DNA from: Microbacterium gorillae
Lineage (GTDB): Bacteria > Actinomycetota > Actinomycetes > Actinomycetales > Microbacteriaceae
Length of the DNA stretch: 64,000 nt
Reading direction: 5' to 3'
NCBI RefSeq assembly: GCF_000826185.2
Contig: NZ_LN648873.1
Span: 1-64,000, forward strand
A program made the position numbers and the translations under genes. Under the pieces are notes generated by a model, which was not told the DNA's origin, ran no database searches, and saw only the letters and a list, made by a program, of their open reading frames with translations. This document shows, piece by piece, positions 48,162-56,634 of the stretch (positions within the stretch are counted from its first letter, which is position 1; each line of letters starts with the position of its first letter).

Positions 48162-49211
48162 ATGGATTCTTTTTCTGCGACGGTGAGTCGGATGGCGGCG
48201 TTGGAGGCGCGCGTTGCCTCGGATCCGGGGCGCTTTCGGGTGCTGACGGGGGAGCGTCCAACGGGGCGGCTGCACCTCGGGCACTATTTCGGGACGGTGC
48301 GCGAGCGCGTCCGGTTGCAGGGCCTCGGCGTCGAAACGGTACTTGTTCTGGCGGACTATCAGGTCATCACAGACCGGGACACCGCGGACAACGGGGCGAC
48401 GAACGTCCGGGACGCGATCCTGGACTACCTGGCTGCGGGCATGGACCGGGCGGCGACGACGATCTTCACGCACTCATCGGTGCCGGCGTTGAACCAATTG
48501 CTCCTGCCGTTTCTGAGCCTGGTCACGGAGGTGGAGTTGCGTCGCAACCCGACGGTGAAGGCGGAACTGGCGGCGTCGGGTCGGAGTCTGAGCGGGTTGA
48601 TGCTGACGTACCCGGTCCATCAGGCCGCGGACATCCTGTTCTGCAAAGCGAACCTGGTTCCGGTGGGGAAGGACAATCTCCCGCACGTCGAATTGACCCG
48701 GACGGTTGCACGCCGGTTCAACGACCGCTTCGGGGCGGTGTTCCCGGAACCAGAAGCGCTCATCACGCGGGCTCCGGAAGTGCCCGGTCTCGATGGGCGG
48801 AAGATGTCGAAGAGCTACGGCAACGCGATCGCTCTGTCGATGACGGCCGACGAGACGGCTGCTGTCGTTCGCAGGACGCTGACGGACGCTGAGCGGCGGA
48901 TCACGTTTGATCCCACTGGTCGGCCCGGGGTGTCCGCACTGCTGACCACCGCCGCGCTGTGCACCGACAGCACTCCGGAGGCGATTGCGGAAGAACTCGG
49001 GAACGGTGGTGGGCGGGCGCTCAAAGAATTCACCATCGAGGCCGTCAACACTCGTTTCGCTCAGCACCGACGCCGGCGGGCGGAACTCGCGAAAGACCCT
49101 GGTCTGATCACCGATGTGCTCAACGCCGGCAACCGGCGCGCCAACGAAGTGGCGGAGGCGACGTTGGACGAGGTCCGGGCGGCGATGGGAATGAACTACT
49201 CAGCGCCGTGA
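48162..49211 (+). CDS. trpS: Tryptophanyl-tRNA synthetase, auxiliary type
   Basis: 349 residues. Class I signatures are PTGRLHLGHY (HIGH) near residue 27 and the KMSKS loop GRKMSKSYGN. LTYPVHQAADILF and VPVGKDNLPHVELTR are TrpRS-specific. In the housekeeping enzyme's DxHAIT segment the sequence here is DYQVIT, with Gln where His is usual. GGAGG at 48151-48155 serves the ATG at 48162; an in-frame GTG (48156) and ATG (48159) are alternatives. Control by Trp attenuation and location outside the core operons suggest an inducible second TrpRS like the indolmycin-resistant enzyme of Streptomyces. Drug resistance is inference. Confidence 0.88.
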   Translation: MDSFSATVSRMAALEARVASDPGRFRVLTGERPTGRLHLGHYFGTVRERVRLQGLGVETVLVLADYQVITDRDTADNGATNVRDAILDYLAAGMDRAATTIFTHSSVPALNQLLLPFLSLVTEVELRRNPTVKAELAASGRSLSGLMLTYPVHQAADILFCKANLVPVGKDNLPHVELTRTVARRFNDRFGAVFPEPEALITRAPEVPGLDGRKMSKSYGNAIALSMTADETAAVVRRTLTDAERRITFDPTGRPGVSALLTTAALCTDSTPEAIAEELGNGGGRALKEFTIEAVNTRFAQHRRRRAELAKDPGLITDVLNAGNRRANEVAEATLDEVRAAMGMNYSAP

Positions 49212-49424
49212 GGCGACCACTTCGAGCATGCGGGAGACGACGTCGTCGCAGTGTGCCCGCATGCGGGAGGCACCGCCGTCGGAGGCTCCGCGGCGGGGAG
49301 TCTTCGGTTGGGGGCATACCGACGCTTGCTGAGGTGAGAGGACGGTTCTCGCTTCGACATTGTCGTTTCGGGAGTCAAGCGCGACCCTTGGAGTGACGGC
49401 AGGAAGCAGAATCGAGGTGCGACC

Positions 49425-50069
49425 ATGAGTGCACAGTTGCTTGCCCGATTGCCTGATCTGCTCGACGGCGGCGACGTTCAGCTCACCCGTTTCGGCGAGG
49501 CCTCCGATGTCGCTTCGCTCTTCGTCGTTCTGACCGCCGAGGTCTGGACACATATCCCTGGAGGCGAGCCCGTAGACGTAGAGGATCTGCGGGCCAGGAT
49601 GCTCGGCAGGATCGCGAAGACACCGTCCTGTGTGACGTGGCTCATCTACCTCGACGGAGCGCTTGTGGGGACGACTTCGCACTTCGGGCAGCCAGATGGG
49701 TCGGAAGCCCTGGAGATCGGTGCGACCTACATGGCGCCGAGCACGTGGGCAACAGGGCTCAACGCTCGAGTCAAAGAACTCATGATTGCGGCCGCACGGG
49801 AGAGCGGGGCAAAGCGGGTGCTGTTTCGGACTGACGAGCGCAACGTTCGCTCAGCCCACGCGATCCTCAAGCTGGGGGCCCGTGCAGTCGGAACGCGACG
49901 TGAGGAAATCATTCGTGCTGATGGATCGCAGCGGCCCAGCCTGTTGTTTGAACTGGACATTGGCTCGTCAGACGCAGTGAGAGCGCCTCGGCCACACCCG
50001 CGCGCCCTTCACCTTCCGCAAGCCGCCGAACTGCGTCATCCACCGGGGCCCGAGGAACGACGCCCATAG
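49425..50069 (+). CDS. GNAT family N-acetyltransferase
   Basis: 214 residues; the ATG follows GAGGTG. A central GNAT fold is seen in WLIYLDGALVGTTSHFG, ALEIGATYMAPSTWATGLNARVKELMIAAARESGAKRVLFRTDERNVRSAHAILKLGARAVGTRREE. This is the RimJ/RimL-like group that acetylates protein N-termini or small amines (the TY-x-x-P-x-x-W motif). The last ~35 residues after FELDIGS are Pro/Arg/His-rich and unlike the family, suggesting the original stop was lost and the frame extends into former intergenic DNA. Confidence 0.8.
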   Translation: MSAQLLARLPDLLDGGDVQLTRFGEASDVASLFVVLTAEVWTHIPGGEPVDVEDLRARMLGRIAKTPSCVTWLIYLDGALVGTTSHFGQPDGSEALEIGATYMAPSTWATGLNARVKELMIAAARESGAKRVLFRTDERNVRSAHAILKLGARAVGTRREEIIRADGSQRPSLLFELDIGSSDAVRAPRPHPRALHLPQAAELRHPPGPEERRP

Positions 50070-50187
50070 TGTGCAGCGGAGAGCGTGCACGGGCGGCGCG
50101 GCAGGGCCGCGCTAGCCCGAATGGATTGCCGCGGTCGTGCACGGGGCGAAGCGAGTTCTCACGCTTCGGCTCCGTCCGGACCGTGGG

Positions 50188-50421
50188 TCAATCCACCGCG
50201 CCTTCGGCGACCCAGCGGTCGAAGAGTGCGATGTGCTCCGGGGACCAGGCACCGTCGCAGGGCATCGACCCGTCATGGAGACGTTGGGCGATCGCTGAGG
50301 CGTGCGTGCGCACGTCCGCCGCCGACCAGAGGTCGAATGCTTTCCGCATGGCCTCACGGTCGGACTCACGGAACAGGGGTTTGATGTCCTCGCTGAACGT
50401 GATGGTGCCGTTGGAACTCAT
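50188..50421 (-). CDS. Conserved small protein of unknown function (77 aa)
   Basis: Begins MSSNGTITFSEDIKPLFRESDREAM and ends ALFDRWVAEGAVD. The SEDIKPLFRE start and DGSMPCDGAW segment recall a family of small proteins resembling the edge of c-type cytochrome/PSD1-like domains (ITFSxDIxPIF), here without a CxxCH heme site. Ribosome site GAGGGAGG. An inverted repeat sits just upstream. The function is unknown. Confidence 0.72.
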   Translation of the reverse strand: MSSNGTITFSEDIKPLFRESDREAMRKAFDLWSAADVRTHASAIAQRLHDGSMPCDGAWSPEHIALFDRWVAEGAVD

Positions 50422-50757
50422 CGCGCCTCCCTCGCTTCGGTGACCCGGACACAGGTCACCTCACCAATATGGCACCATCCGTCGGAGATGGGTCGACAGA
50501 AGCCGCGAAGACAGCGATCTCATAACGAGATCGCCGGCTGCCTCGCCGCGTGCCGGCGGACCCCCAGACCTCGGCGGGTGATGCCTTCCCGAGCCGCCGG
50601 CGGCCGAACGTGTCGACCTCGTGATCGCGGGTCAGATCGGGGCGCTCGCGGAAGCGGAGGCGTCGCAGGATGGACGTCGGGGAGAGGCTGCCGGGGCGCC
50701 CCGCGATCCCGTCCGAAGGCGGAGATCGCGGGGCTCTTTCGGGTTGCCTACGACTGA
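50422..50757. other. Intergenic region with an inverted repeat
   Basis: 336 bp with no supported gene. GGTGACC (50439-50445) and GGTCACC (50454-50460) form 7-bp inverted arms with an 8-nt spacer, 18 nt before the small minus-strand gene: a possible operator. I found no clear terminator for the exporter gene that ends at 50758. Confidence 0.45.
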
Positions 50758-52200
50758 TCAGCCGTGGTGCGAGCCCGACTTCGCGGCCGACAGCTTGGGC
50801 ACCAGCAGGGCTGCGACGAGACCGACGACGGCGACGGCGGCGCCGATCCAGAAGCTCGTCGTGAATCCGTCCTCGAGGGGGAGGCCCTGGGCGGAGACCT
50901 GGCCGCCGATGACCGCTCCCACGACGGCGGTGCCGATGCTGCCGCCGATCGTCCGTGCGATGGTGTTGACGCTTGTGGCCTCGCCCGTCTGCTCGGCCGA
51001 GACGTTCGCGACCACCGCATTGATAGCGGACGAGAGCATCAGGCCCATGCCGGCACCGCTCAGTGCTCCCGCGAGCGTGATCTGCGTGACGGTTTCGTGG
51101 GATCCGACGGCGTAGAGGAAGGACGCGACGAGGATCACGCTCCCGAGAACGAGCGGGACTTTCGGACCGACGAGTCTGATGAGGATTCCTGCGATGACGG
51201 CGAAAGCAGCGAGGGTGCCGATCATCGGGAGGAGGAACAGGCCTGCCTCCGAGACGGTCTTGCCGAAGCCGAAGCCGGTGACCTCGGGCAGCTGCAGCAT
51301 GGTCGGGATGAGCACGAACGACGCGAACATCGCGAAACCGACGATGGCGGCGCTGACGTGTGCGGTCCAGACTCCGCGCTTGCTCAGCAGACGAACATCG
51401 ATCAGCGGCTCACTCACCTTCAGTTCGATCAGGACGAAGACGACCAATGCGACGGCTCCGCTGACGAACAGCCAGACGGTCTTGCTCGAGTCCCAACCCC
51501 ATTCAGAGCCCTTGCTCACGGCGAGCAGCACCGTGATGAGAGCGATGCTGAGGACCGTCGCGCCCAGCAGGTCGAGCCTGCCCGACGCCCGGTGCGATGC
51601 CTCTTGGATTCCGAACATCGTGCCGATCAGCGCCACGAGAACGACGGCGCCGGGCAGCCAGAACAGCCACTCCCACGAGAAGTTCTCGACGATGGGGCCG
51701 GCCACGAGGATTCCGATGCCCGCACCGATACCGGCGATGGCGGACAGGATGCCGATCACGGTTCCCATGATCGAGGGCGCCAGCTGATCGCGGACGAGCG
51801 CGATGGACAACGGGAGGACGGCTCCGGCAGCGCCCTGGAGCACGCGGCCGAAGATGACGAGGCCGAGGTTCGGGGCGAGCGCCGAAATCACCGTTCCGGC
51901 GAGCGTCAGCGCGAGCACGACGACGAGGATCTTCTTCTTGCCGGTCATGTCGCCGAGCTTGCCGAGGATCGGGGTCATGACTGAGGCGGCGAGCAGGTAC
52001 GACGTCATGATCCAACTCGTGGACGCCGTGTCAGCGTCGAACGCCGTACCGATCGTCGACAGCGCCGGCGAGACGAGTGACTGGAGCACCGCGAAGGACA
52101 GGTTGGCGAGCGCGAGCACGGTGATGATGACGGCCGCGCGCCCGCCCGTGGCGTGTGCGGGCGTGGGGTCGGTTCTCAGAAGTGTCGGTGCGGATTGCAT
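50758..52200 (-). CDS. MFS drug exporter, DHA2 (14-helix) family
   Basis: 480 residues, about 14 membrane helices. TSWIMTSYLLAASVMTPILGKLGDMTGKKKILV is the loop 2-3 motif; GRVLQGAAGAVLPLSIALVRD and GAGIGILVAGPIVENFSWEWLFWL (motif C-like) identify a proton-coupled drug exporter. Divergent from a TetR gene with two matching operator sequences between them, the classic efflux-pump arrangement. Confidence 0.9.
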   Translation of the reverse strand: MQSAPTLLRTDPTPAHATGGRAAVIITVLALANLSFAVLQSLVSPALSTIGTAFDADTASTSWIMTSYLLAASVMTPILGKLGDMTGKKKILVVVLALTLAGTVISALAPNLGLVIFGRVLQGAAGAVLPLSIALVRDQLAPSIMGTVIGILSAIAGIGAGIGILVAGPIVENFSWEWLFWLPGAVVLVALIGTMFGIQEASHRASGRLDLLGATVLSIALITVLLAVSKGSEWGWDSSKTVWLFVSGAVALVVFVLIELKVSEPLIDVRLLSKRGVWTAHVSAAIVGFAMFASFVLIPTMLQLPEVTGFGFGKTVSEAGLFLLPMIGTLAAFAVIAGILIRLVGPKVPLVLGSVILVASFLYAVGSHETVTQITLAGALSGAGMGLMLSSAINAVVANVSAEQTGEATSVNTIARTIGGSIGTAVVGAVIGGQVSAQGLPLEDGFTTSFWIGAAVAVVGLVAALLVPKLSAAKSGSHHG

Positions 52201-52215
52201 GCACGATTCCTTAAG

Positions 52216-52231
52216 GTAAATGACTGTTTAC
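52216..52231. promoter_or_regulatory. Candidate TetR operator 1
   Basis: GTAAATGACTGTTTAC: inverted arms GTAAA and TTTAC over 16 bp, 16 bp from the exporter start codon. Confidence 0.65.
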
Positions 52232-52260
52232 AACAATGCCTCTGGTACGGTAGCACCTAA

Positions 52261-52276
52261 GTAATCGCACGTTTAC
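52261..52276. promoter_or_regulatory. Candidate TetR operator 2
   Basis: GTAATCGCACGTTTAC: same length and ends as operator 1 with one arm mismatch, 45 bp further and 30 bp before the TetR start. The shared pattern is GTAAnnnnnnGTTTAC. Confidence 0.6.
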
Positions 52277-52306
52277 ATCGTGCGCTTGGCTCACAGGAGA
52301 ATCACG

Positions 52307-52903
52307 ATGGCCGAAGAGACCGACCGGTCCACGGTCAGGCACGGACGCGCGGAGGCGACCCGCGCCAAGTTGCTCGCGTCGGCTCGTGTGCTGTTCGCGC
52401 GTGGTGGGTATGCCGCGACGACGATGCGCGACATCGCGTCGGATGCTGACGTCAACGTCGCGCTCGTGAACCGGTACTTCGAGTCGAAGGAGAAGCTGTT
52501 CCAACTCTGCTTGGCGCAGGTGGACACCGAGCTGAACGAAGAGATGTTCGCGCAATCGGCGTCGACCGAAGCGGTGCTGCGCCGAATCGCGTCTCATGTC
52601 ATGGCTCCACAGGACACGAGGGTGGCGCTACGGCTGCGATTGCTGTTCCAAGCGTCGGGAGATGCCGAGGCGGAGCGTATCCGCCTCGAGACGCTCCGCG
52701 GTTTCATCGACCGATTGCTGCTCGTGGGCGGCGATCAGCCGGTGTCACCCGAGCGAGAGGTGCGCGCGCATCTGGCCTTGGGGCTGGTCATCGGCAGCGT
52801 CTTGCTGCGCGAGGAGGGCCGACTCGAGATGGTCAGTCGTGACGCACCGGACCTGCTGGAGAGCGAGCTGGTGGGCACACTCGCGCATCTGCTCGCGAAC
52901 TGA
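52307..52903 (+). CDS. TetR family transcriptional regulator
   Basis: 198 residues. The helix-turn-helix is in ~15-62 (TRAKLLASARVLFARGGYAATTMRDIASDADVNVALVNRYFESKEKLF). The ligand-binding half is helical and family-typical. The ATG at 52307 has CAGGAGA 7 nt upstream; a longer frame to 52280 lacks one. Probable repressor of the divergent exporter and of itself. Confidence 0.88.
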   Translation: MAEETDRSTVRHGRAEATRAKLLASARVLFARGGYAATTMRDIASDADVNVALVNRYFESKEKLFQLCLAQVDTELNEEMFAQSASTEAVLRRIASHVMAPQDTRVALRLRLLFQASGDAEAERIRLETLRGFIDRLLLVGGDQPVSPEREVRAHLALGLVIGSVLLREEGRLEMVSRDAPDLLESELVGTLAHLLAN

Positions 52904-52950
52904 CGAGCATCCGTCGCGTGCCCGAGGAATGACGCGGGTCGGTGAGCGCG

Positions 52951-53790
52951 TCACCCACCCTCCGGAACCGTGTACGCGCGGCGGATCCCGCCGTCCACCG
53001 GCAGATCCGATGCCGTGAGATAGCTGCTGTCATCCGACGCCAGAAAGGCCGCGACCGCAGCCACCTCCGTCACGGTCGCGAAGCGTCCCGTGGGGATGTG
53101 CGCGAGCCGTTCGGCCAGCGCCGCCGCCGGCAGCCGCGCGAACATCGCCGCGCTCTGCGGGGATTCGACGGGGCCGATGCTCAGGGAGTTCACTCGGACC
53201 CCCGACGTGGCCAGGTGCACGCCGAGATCGCGGGAAATCTGGATCACCGCGGCCATCGCCGCCGAGAACGCGGTCTGCGCTGACGCCGCGCCCATCTCAG
53301 CGAGGAACGACCCGGTGTTGATGATCGATCCGCTCGCCTGGCCCCGCGTCACGGGGACGACGTGCTTGCACGTCAACACCACGGGCGTCACGAGATCGTC
53401 GAACACCGCGCGCCACGTCTCCATGGAGCTCGATTCGAGGCTGCGATCCTGCGGGTTGAGCGTTCCGGCATTGTTGTAGAGCACGTCGACGCGACCGTGC
53501 TCGGCGAGGATCGCGGCTACGGCCTGCTCGACCTCTGCCTCGTCACGCAGATCCGCGACGTGCAGGTGATCGACGCGACCCGTGCCGTCCTGCCGGTCGA
53601 TGCCGATCACCACGGCTCCCTCGGCGCGGAACCGGTCGGCTACGGCCTCACCGATCGCGCCTCCCGCGCCGGCGATCACGGCGAACCTTTCCCGCCAGAC
53701 GTCCCACCATGGCGTCATCGTAGACGCGCTGGCGGCGGCGAGGGACGGCATGCGATCGATGCGTTTGGGAGATGCGTCCGGCGCTGACAT
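52951..53790 (-). CDS. SDR-fold protein lacking the catalytic Tyr and Lys
   Basis: 279 residues. The cofactor loop GAGGAIG and NNAG are intact, and a Ser is present in NTGSF. But the usual YxxSK segment reads FSAAM: Tyr is Phe and Lys is Met. The C-terminus (GRFATVTEVAAVAAFLASDDSSYLTASDLPVDGG) is standard classical SDR. Oxidoreductase activity by the normal mechanism is therefore unlikely; a binding or regulatory role, or an inactive relic, is possible. The first ~24 residues are atypical; the ATG at 53718 (MTPWWDVW) may be the true start. Confidence 0.78.
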   Translation of the reverse strand: MSAPDASPKRIDRMPSLAAASASTMTPWWDVWRERFAVIAGAGGAIGEAVADRFRAEGAVVIGIDRQDGTGRVDHLHVADLRDEAEVEQAVAAILAEHGRVDVLYNNAGTLNPQDRSLESSSMETWRAVFDDLVTPVVLTCKHVVPVTRGQASGSIINTGSFLAEMGAASAQTAFSAAMAAVIQISRDLGVHLATSGVRVNSLSIGPVESPQSAAMFARLPAAALAERLAHIPTGRFATVTEVAAVAAFLASDDSSYLTASDLPVDGGIRRAYTVPEGG

Positions 53791-53878
53791 TTGACCATCG
53801 CTCGCGCGCTCCGCGGATCAGCGCGGTACTGATCGCGTTCCCGCTGCCGGGAAGCCGAAGGCCGCGGGACGTTCGGCC

Positions 53879-54556
53879 TCATCGTCCTCGCTCGTCGGTA
53901 CCGGGAACGACGAGGCCGGACTCGTAGGCGGCGATCACCAGCTGCGCCCGGTCGTGGGCGTCGAGCTTCATCATGATCCGCTTCGCGTGCGTCTTGGCCG
54001 TCAAGGGTGAGATCGTGAGCGTCTCGGCGATCTCGTCGTTGGAGAGGCCTCGAGCGATGAGGGCGAGCACTTCGGTCTCCCGATCGGTGAGGACGTCGGG
54101 GAGAGGATGCCGGGGCGTCACGGGCGCGGGAGCGTTCAACGACCTGTCGATCAGGGACCGCGTCGCCAGCGGGGAGAGCAATCGGTCGCCCGCGTGGATG
54201 GTCCGCACGGCACGGACGATCTCGGACGGCTGCGCACCCTTCCCGAGGAATCCCGACGCGCCCGCGCGCAACGCCGCGAACAGGTTCTCCTCGTCTTCGA
54301 ACGTGGTCAGCACCAGCACGCGCGTACTCGTGAGTTCCGGCGTGCGGACGATCGACCGCGTCGCGGTGACCCCGTCCATGCCGGGCATCCGGATGTCCAT
54401 GAGCACGACATCGGGACGGTGCGCGATCGCCAGCGCGATGGCCTCTCGGCCGTCGGCGGCCTCGCCGACGACCTCCACGTCCGCTTCGTGACGCAGCAAC
54501 GCGACGACCGCCGAGCGGATGAGCGCCTGGTCGTCGACGACGAGCACGCGAATCAT
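53879..54556 (-). CDS. Two-component response regulator, NarL/LuxR type
   Basis: 225 residues. Receiver 1-~120 with DDQ acidic pair, phosphoacceptor Asp in VVLMDIRMPG, Thr in VLTTFE and Lys in GFLGKGA. LuxR helix-turn-helix at ~155-215 (LTDRETEVLALIARGLSNDEIAETLTIS). It overlaps the histidine kinase gene (ATGA). Likely controls the divergent ABC transporter. Confidence 0.92.
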   Translation of the reverse strand: MIRVLVVDDQALIRSAVVALLRHEADVEVVGEAADGREAIALAIAHRPDVVLMDIRMPGMDGVTATRSIVRTPELTSTRVLVLTTFEDEENLFAALRAGASGFLGKGAQPSEIVRAVRTIHAGDRLLSPLATRSLIDRSLNAPAPVTPRHPLPDVLTDRETEVLALIARGLSNDEIAETLTISPLTAKTHAKRIMMKLDAHDRAQLVIAAYESGLVVPGTDERGR

Positions 54557-55713
54557 GAGGACGTGCCTTCGATCGGCACCGTGGCGGCGAGTTCGAATGC
54601 GCCGTCGCGATGGTGGACCGCGAGCTCGCCACCGATCTCCGCCAATCGTTCCCGCATGCCCACGAGGCCGTGGCCATCCGCTGAAGAATCCCGCGAAGCC
54701 GGTGCCGCCGGGTTCGCCACCGTGATCGTGAGGGACGACGGCGAATAGTCGAATCGGAGATCCGCCGTGCGGTCGCTGCCGTGCTTGAACGCGTTCGTGA
54801 GCGCCTCCTGAACGACCCGGTATGCAATTCCACCGGACTTCTCGGACAGACGGACGGGCTCTCCCGACACCTGCTGATGAACCTTCAGACCGCTCTGCGC
54901 GAAGAGTCGGAGCAGTCCGTCGACGCGACCGAAGTCGGGTTCTTCGACGATGTCCCGATCGGCCGACTCCCGCAAGAATCCGAGCATCTCGTTCAGCTCT
55001 CCGAGCACGCTCCGCGCGGCGTCTCCGATCACGGCGACCGCCGTCTCGGCTTCCTCCGGGGCATGCCGGATCGCCTGCTCAGCGACTCCGGCCTGCAGAT
55101 TGATCACGGCGATGCGGTGCGCGACCGAATCGTGCAGGTCCCGGGCGATGGCCAGGCGATCCTCGGCGACGCGGCGCCGAGCTTCCGCCTCTCGGGATTC
55201 CTCGGCGCGCCGCGCACGTTCGCGGGCTGCCGTGAGGGCGTCGAAGTAGTAGCGGATGGCCGACCCGAGGGCGGCGGCGAAGCCGATGACCACGGCGGGC
55301 AGAATCGTCGCCGGCTCGATGAGCTGGCGCGCCCCGAACCCCGCTTCCGCGACGGTCAGGGCGAGCGAGGACATGACGATCATCATCCCCACGGCGAGCC
55401 AGACGGTCTGCGTCCGCGATCGGTGCCGCGCCACGCTGTACATCGCGATCGCGACGGGGAGGATGAGCGCCGGTGTCGAGGGGAGGGTGAACACGGCAGT
55501 GGCGATCGTCACCGCGGCGCAGGCGAGCAGGACGAGGATCGGGAAACGTCGCCGACCGAGCAGCAGCAGCCCTTCGAACGCGAGCACGGGCAGGACGCTC
55601 AAGGCGTGCGGATTCGGTTGGTCGCGGATCGTCGGCGCGAACGCGGTTGCGCACACGAGCGCGATGATCACGAGGTCGACGGCGACCGACCGGACACGGT
55701 GAGAATCACCCAT
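54553..55713 (-). CDS. Sensor histidine kinase, HisKA_3 (NarX/LiaS-like) type
   Basis: 386 residues. About five membrane helices in the first ~150 residues with short loops, an intramembrane-sensing layout. The phosphoacceptor His is in AIARDLHDSVAHRIAVI; N-box QEALTNAFKHG; G-box GHGLVGMRERL. GAAGGGAG precedes the ATG at 55713; the longer frame upstream lacks signals. With the regulator and the divergent MacB-like exporter it resembles cell-envelope-stress modules. Confidence 0.9.
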   Translation of the reverse strand: MGDSHRVRSVAVDLVIIALVCATAFAPTIRDQPNPHALSVLPVLAFEGLLLLGRRRFPILVLLACAAVTIATAVFTLPSTPALILPVAIAMYSVARHRSRTQTVWLAVGMMIVMSSLALTVAEAGFGARQLIEPATILPAVVIGFAAALGSAIRYYFDALTAARERARRAEESREAEARRRVAEDRLAIARDLHDSVAHRIAVINLQAGVAEQAIRHAPEEAETAVAVIGDAARSVLGELNEMLGFLRESADRDIVEEPDFGRVDGLLRLFAQSGLKVHQQVSGEPVRLSEKSGGIAYRVVQEALTNAFKHGSDRTADLRFDYSPSSLTITVANPAAPASRDSSADGHGLVGMRERLAEIGGELAVHHRDGAFELAATVPIEGTSS

Positions 55714-55885
55714 CGTGCTCCCTTCCGTCGGTCGCCGGACATCTTCCGTCAAGCATCGCGCAATCGCGCGAACCCCCGCATCCCCTCGCCGGCGCACCGC
55801 CTCCTACCCCCGACGGGGTATGCAGGTGACCGTTCCCGGGGGACGACGGGGATCTCGCGCTCGACAAGACTCGATCTGCGGGGCC

Positions 55886-55898
55886 GGACACGGTGTCC
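55886..55898. promoter_or_regulatory. Inverted repeat upstream of the ABC operon
   Basis: GGACAC-G-GTGTCC, perfect 6-bp arms with a 1-nt centre, 40 nt before the ATP-binding gene. Fits a dimeric NarL-type response-regulator site for the divergent two-component system. Confidence 0.5.
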
Positions 55899-55938
55899 TG
55901 ATCGCTCGTTGGGCGGCCGGCAAGGAGAGAACCAGAAC

Positions 55939-56634
55939 ATGTCAGAAGCGGTACTGGAGGTCCGGGATCTCCACAAGTCGTACGGAAACGGAGCCGACCG
56001 ATTCGACGCCCTGCGCGGGGTGTCCCTGCGCGTGAAGCCCCAGGAGAGCCTTGCGATCGTCGGCAAGAGCGGTTCGGGCAAATCGACGCTCATGCATCTG
56101 CTCGCCCTGCTGGACCGGCCGACCTCGGGGGATGTCCTCGTCAGTGGACGGAACGCGCGTGACGTGCGCGGAGGCGAACTCAACCGCATGCGCAATGCGG
56201 AGTTCGGCTTCGTGTTCCAGCAGTTCTTCCTGAACGCCCATGCGAGCGTGCTCGATAACGTCATGCTTCCGCTGGTCATCGCGGGAGTGTCGCGTCCGAA
56301 GCGCAAGCAGCGGGCGCTGGAAGCTCTGGACCGGCTGGGGCTCGCCGACAAGGCGCGCAACCGTGCCAACGACCTCTCCGGCGGGCAGAAGCAGCGCGTC
56401 GTCATCGCCCGAGCGCTGGTCAATGAACCGCGCGTGATCTTCGCCGACGAGCCGACCGGGAATCTTGATTCGACCACGGGTGCCGAGGTCGAGGGCATGC
56501 TGTTCGACCTGCACCGCGAGCAGCGCATCACACTCGTCGTCGTCACCCACGATGACGACCTCGCCGCCCGCTGCGAGCGGAGGATCACGATGCGCGACGG
56601 GCTGATCAGCGACGTGTCGGAGGTGGCGGCATGA
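55939..56634 (+). CDS. ABC transporter ATP-binding protein, MacB/LolD type
   Basis: 231 residues. Walker A GKSGSGKST, Q-loop FQQFFLNAHASVLDNV, signature LSGGQKQR, Walker B VIFADEPTGNLDS, switch His in VTHDD. AAGGAGA precedes the ATG. Coupled to the permease gene (ATGA). Second such system in the window; the first is at 25333. Confidence 0.9.
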   Translation: MSEAVLEVRDLHKSYGNGADRFDALRGVSLRVKPQESLAIVGKSGSGKSTLMHLLALLDRPTSGDVLVSGRNARDVRGGELNRMRNAEFGFVFQQFFLNAHASVLDNVMLPLVIAGVSRPKRKQRALEALDRLGLADKARNRANDLSGGQKQRVVIARALVNEPRVIFADEPTGNLDSTTGAEVEGMLFDLHREQRITLVVVTHDDDLAARCERRITMRDGLISDVSEVAA

